Positions 5,224 through 6,925 of a stretch of 6,925 bases of DNA are shown here, in pieces. The DNA comes from a bacterium. Its GTDB lineage: Bacteria; Sumerlaeota; Sumerlaeia; MVZB01. The notes below the pieces were generated by a model, which worked only from the letters and a program-made list of their open reading frames with translations, did no database searches and was not told the DNA's origin. The stretch is taken from the NCBI GenBank assembly GCA_023480605.1, contig JAMCWS010000275.1:1-6925 (forward strand). The letters run 5' to 3'. A program made the translations under genes and the position numbers. How positions within the stretch are numbered: position 1 is the stretch's first letter; each line of letters opens with the position of its first letter.

Positions 5224-5994
5224 ATGAAACGCAATCACTTACACCTCGCGCGGACGATGTTGATCGCCTGCCTTCTCAGCTTCGCGATTTCCCTGACGGT
5301 CCGGGCCGAAGTGCTCAAATACGCGCCGTTGGCCGCGCCCCAGGTCGCGCGCCTCTCCAAAGAAGCCAAACACGAATACGACCTGGGCCTGGCGGCGATC
5401 GATAAAATCAACTACAAACTGGCCATCGACCACCTGGCCAAGGCAATCGAGATCGAACCGGATAACGTCCACCTGCGCTTCATGGTCGTGCAGATCTCCC
5501 GTTACATGGGCGACACGCGCGCCGGAACGGAATCGATCAAGTATTACGACATCGCCGCAGCGCAACTCAAGGCGATCGGCGAATCCGCGCGGCTCAACGG
5601 ACGCGAAAAGAAACGCGCCGAAGACTCGCTGCAGGAGGTGGCTGCCTTGCGCGCTTCGGTGACCGAGCGCGATGACAATCGCCAGAAGGTCGGACGTGAG
5701 ATCGCGAAAAAATACGTCCAGGAGATCTTCGCCAAGACCGAGGAAGAAAAAACCGAGGAAGCCCAGCAAAAACGCTTCAAGGCCACCGAGTCACTGCGCC
5801 AGTCGCTGGTCAGCCCGATGGCCGGCGGCGCGACCGAGCCCAATCCGGTGCTCTTCCCGCCGGCTTCGACGACCAACGTGACCAACGTGCCGGGATCGAG
5901 CCTGGAAACCGCCCCGGTCGAGCGGGGCGTGCCGACCAAGCTCGAAGGGGAGACAGCCCCAAACACCGGCGTCCAGCGCCGGTTTACCGACTGA
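5224..5994 (+). CDS. Exported protein with TPR motif
   Basis: A 256-residue protein. Residues 1-28 form a Sec-type signal peptide: a basic start (MKRNHLHLAR), a hydrophobic core at 12-24, and V-R-A before a likely cleavage after Ala28. A tetratricopeptide-like helical pair spans about 48-81 (EYDLGLAAIDKINYKLAIDH then LAKAIEIEPDN), with the usual Gly/Ala/Pro positions. It is followed by a second, weaker helical repeat to about 120 and a long, charged, probably helical stretch at 125-195. The last about 60 residues are rich in Pro, Thr, Ser and Asn and probably disordered. TPRs mediate protein contacts, so a periplasmic scaffold role is likely; the partner is unknown. GAGAGG (5208-5213) lies 10 nt before the start. 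The PII gene begins 43 nt downstream on the same strand, with no terminator clearly separating them. Confidence 0.85.
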   Translation: MKRNHLHLARTMLIACLLSFAISLTVRAEVLKYAPLAAPQVARLSKEAKHEYDLGLAAIDKINYKLAIDHLAKAIEIEPDNVHLRFMVVQISRYMGDTRAGTESIKYYDIAAAQLKAIGESARLNGREKKRAEDSLQEVAALRASVTERDDNRQKVGREIAKKYVQEIFAKTEEEKTEEAQQKRFKATESLRQSLVSPMAGGATEPNPVLFPPASTTNVTNVPGSSLETAPVERGVPTKLEGETAPNTGVQRRFTD

Positions 5995-6037
5995 CGGCCC
6001 AGGATATTATCCAACCATCCGGCGCGGGCGGTCGCTC

Positions 6038-6376
6038 ATGAAGCTGATTGTTGCCATCATCAAGCCCTTCAAGATCACCGAAGTCAAGAATGCCCTGAAC
6101 GAAATCGGCGTCAGCCGCATGACGGTCTCGGAAGTCAAAGGCTATGGCCGGCAGAAAGGCCATGCGGAGCTTTACCGCGGAACGGAATACCAAATCGATT
6201 TCGTCCCCAAGCTACGCATCGAGATCGCCGTCGACGATGACGACGTCGACAAGGTGCTCGACACGCTGCGCCAGGCCGCCCGCACCGACACCATCGGCGA
6301 CGGCAAAATTTTCGTCCTGAACGTCGAGGAAGCGATACGCATCCGCACGGGCGAGCACGGCCCCGACGCCTTGTAG
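6038..6376 (+). CDS. glnB: Nitrogen regulatory protein PII
   Basis: A 112-residue PII trimer subunit, the expected length. It senses 2-oxoglutarate and ATP/ADP and controls nitrogen-assimilation targets such as glutamine synthetase adenylylation, AmtB and others. Key residues are in place: Gln39 in GRQKGH, Tyr51 (the T-loop uridylylation position) in YRGTEY at 46-51, Lys58, the T-x3-GDGKIFV signature at 83-93 with Lys90, and Arg101 and Arg103. The T-loop has Thr49 where the classical signature has Ala or Ser. No amtB or glnA is adjacent, so GlnB rather than GlnK is the working label; the two cannot be separated by sequence here. The start ATG lacks a good Shine-Dalgarno (only a GC-rich GGGCGG nearby). 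It is followed by a hairpin at 6412-6437. Confidence 0.95.
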   Translation: MKLIVAIIKPFKITEVKNALNEIGVSRMTVSEVKGYGRQKGHAELYRGTEYQIDFVPKLRIEIAVDDDDVDKVLDTLRQAARTDTIGDGKIFVLNVEEAIRIRTGEHGPDAL

Positions 6377-6411
6377 CCATCCCGCGCGACTGGCTGAAGC
6401 ATGTCTTTTTT

Positions 6412-6445
6412 CGCCGGATTCCTCTCGGAATCCGGCGTTATAATT
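6412..6445 (+). terminator. Hairpin terminator downstream of glnB
   Basis: CGCCGGATTCC (6412-6422) pairs perfectly over 11 bp with GGAATCCGGCG (6427-6437) across a TCTC tetraloop. The following TTATAATT is AT-rich but not a clean T-run, so termination is probable rather than certain. It lies 35 nt after the glnB stop and before the PolX gene. The tail also contains TATAAT (6439-6444). Confidence 0.6.
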
Positions 6446-6523
6446 GGAGTTGCTCCATTCGGAGCGGGCGCGGACGGCGTTCCTTTCAACCCGTCGCCTC
6501 ATGAACGTTCGGGATGGCCGATC

Positions 6524-6925
6524 ATGGCGCAAGCCGACAAAGCCGGTCTCGCCCAGGCGCTGCGCGAATGCGCGCTGCTCATGGAACTGGCCGGCGAGAA
6601 TCCCTTTCATTGCCGGGCTTATGATCAGGCCGCCCGCATCCTCGAGGGTCTGGAGGGCCAGCCGACCGATTGGCTCGCCGGCGATCGGCTCACGCAGACC
6701 AAGGGCATTGGCAAGGGCATGGCCGAAAAGGTGGCCGAGTGGACCGCCACGGGACGACTCGCTCAACTCGAGGAATACCGGAGCAGGATCCCGGCGGGCC
6801 TGCTCGAATTGCTCGCCATCCCCGGCCTGGGCCCCAAAAAAATCAAAGCCGTCTGGGACAAACTGGGCATCGATTCGCTCGCGAAACTGGAGGCCGCCGT
6901 CCACTCGGGCGAAGTCGCGGCGCTG
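6524..6925 (+). CDS. polX: DNA polymerase X family protein (PolX), 5' part
   Basis: The first 134 residues are visible and the gene runs off the window. It matches the N-terminus of bacterial/archaeal PolX, a gap-filling repair polymerase usually fused to a C-terminal PHP 3'-5' exonuclease. An all-helical 8-kDa-like domain occupies about 8-55 (NPFHCRAYDQAARILEGLE at 26-44). Two helix-hairpin-helix DNA-binding motifs follow: TKGIGKGMAEKV at 59-70 and AIPGLGPKKIKAVWDKLGI at 98-116. The polymerase palm with its catalytic aspartates and the PHP domain would lie beyond base 6925 and cannot be checked. Start chosen at ATG 6524, where the domain begins; the preceding GGGATGG is a weak ribosome binding site. 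The frame is open further upstream but has no in-frame ATG nearby. It is separated from glnB by a hairpin, so probably its own transcription unit. Confidence 0.9.
   Translation, partial: MAQADKAGLAQALRECALLMELAGENPFHCRAYDQAARILEGLEGQPTDWLAGDRLTQTKGIGKGMAEKVAEWTATGRLAQLEEYRSRIPAGLLELLAIPGLGPKKIKAVWDKLGIDSLAKLEAAVHSGEVAAL

Noticed and set aside
5965..5983. Hairpin ACCGGCG/CGCCGGT as a terminator of the TPR gene
   Set aside because: It lies inside the coding sequence just before the stop and is followed by only three T residues.
6439..6444. Perfect TATAAT as a promoter for polX
   Set aside because: No -35-like hexamer lies 15-19 bp upstream, and the box is the tail of the glnB hairpin, so chance is likely.

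Overview
The window is GC-rich bacterial chromosome carrying eight intact or near-intact chromosomal genes and no mobile element, rRNA, tRNA or CRISPR array that I can see. The organism cannot be named from sequence alone. The mixture suggests a member of the Planctomycetota/PVC group or a similar metagenomic lineage (inference, low certainty). The clues are a cytoplasmic class C-type serine hydrolase next to a fumarylacetoacetate-hydrolase-family protein, an archaeal-type (PurO family) IMP cyclohydrolase, a bacterial PolX, and intergenic arrays of degenerate TCGT-type hexamers.

Left half (1-3625), all on the minus strand. In transcription order these are argC (N-acetyl-gamma-glutamyl-phosphate reductase, arginine synthesis), a PurO-type IMP cyclohydrolase (last step of purine synthesis), a fumarylacetoacetate-hydrolase-family enzyme, and a serine hydrolase whose 3' end lies outside the window. 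The purO-like gene is bracketed on both sides by about 82-bp intergenic elements made of two opposed arrays of hexamers. The better one folds into a 23-bp stem that is fully paired, with one G-U, only in the minus-strand RNA. A CCGGATTT octamer sits in all three gaps between these minus-strand genes.

Right half (3626-6925). A YIP1-family membrane protein gene (plus) diverges from argC and converges on a small gene (minus) for an almost perfect heptad-repeat coiled-coil protein resembling ZapB in design. Divergent from that gene is an exported TPR-containing protein gene (plus). It is followed 43 nt later by a PII nitrogen-signalling protein gene (glnB type) that ends at a strong hairpin. The window then runs into the 5' part of a PolX-family DNA polymerase gene (plus), cut by the window end.

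The genes look like independent housekeeping functions (arginine, purine, nitrogen sensing, DNA repair, envelope) rather than one pathway. I see no defence, secretion or biosynthetic system. The least explained material is the repeat elements around the purO-like gene. No gene-free stretch exceeds 300 bases; the longest is the 285-bp divergent gap at 4939-5223.
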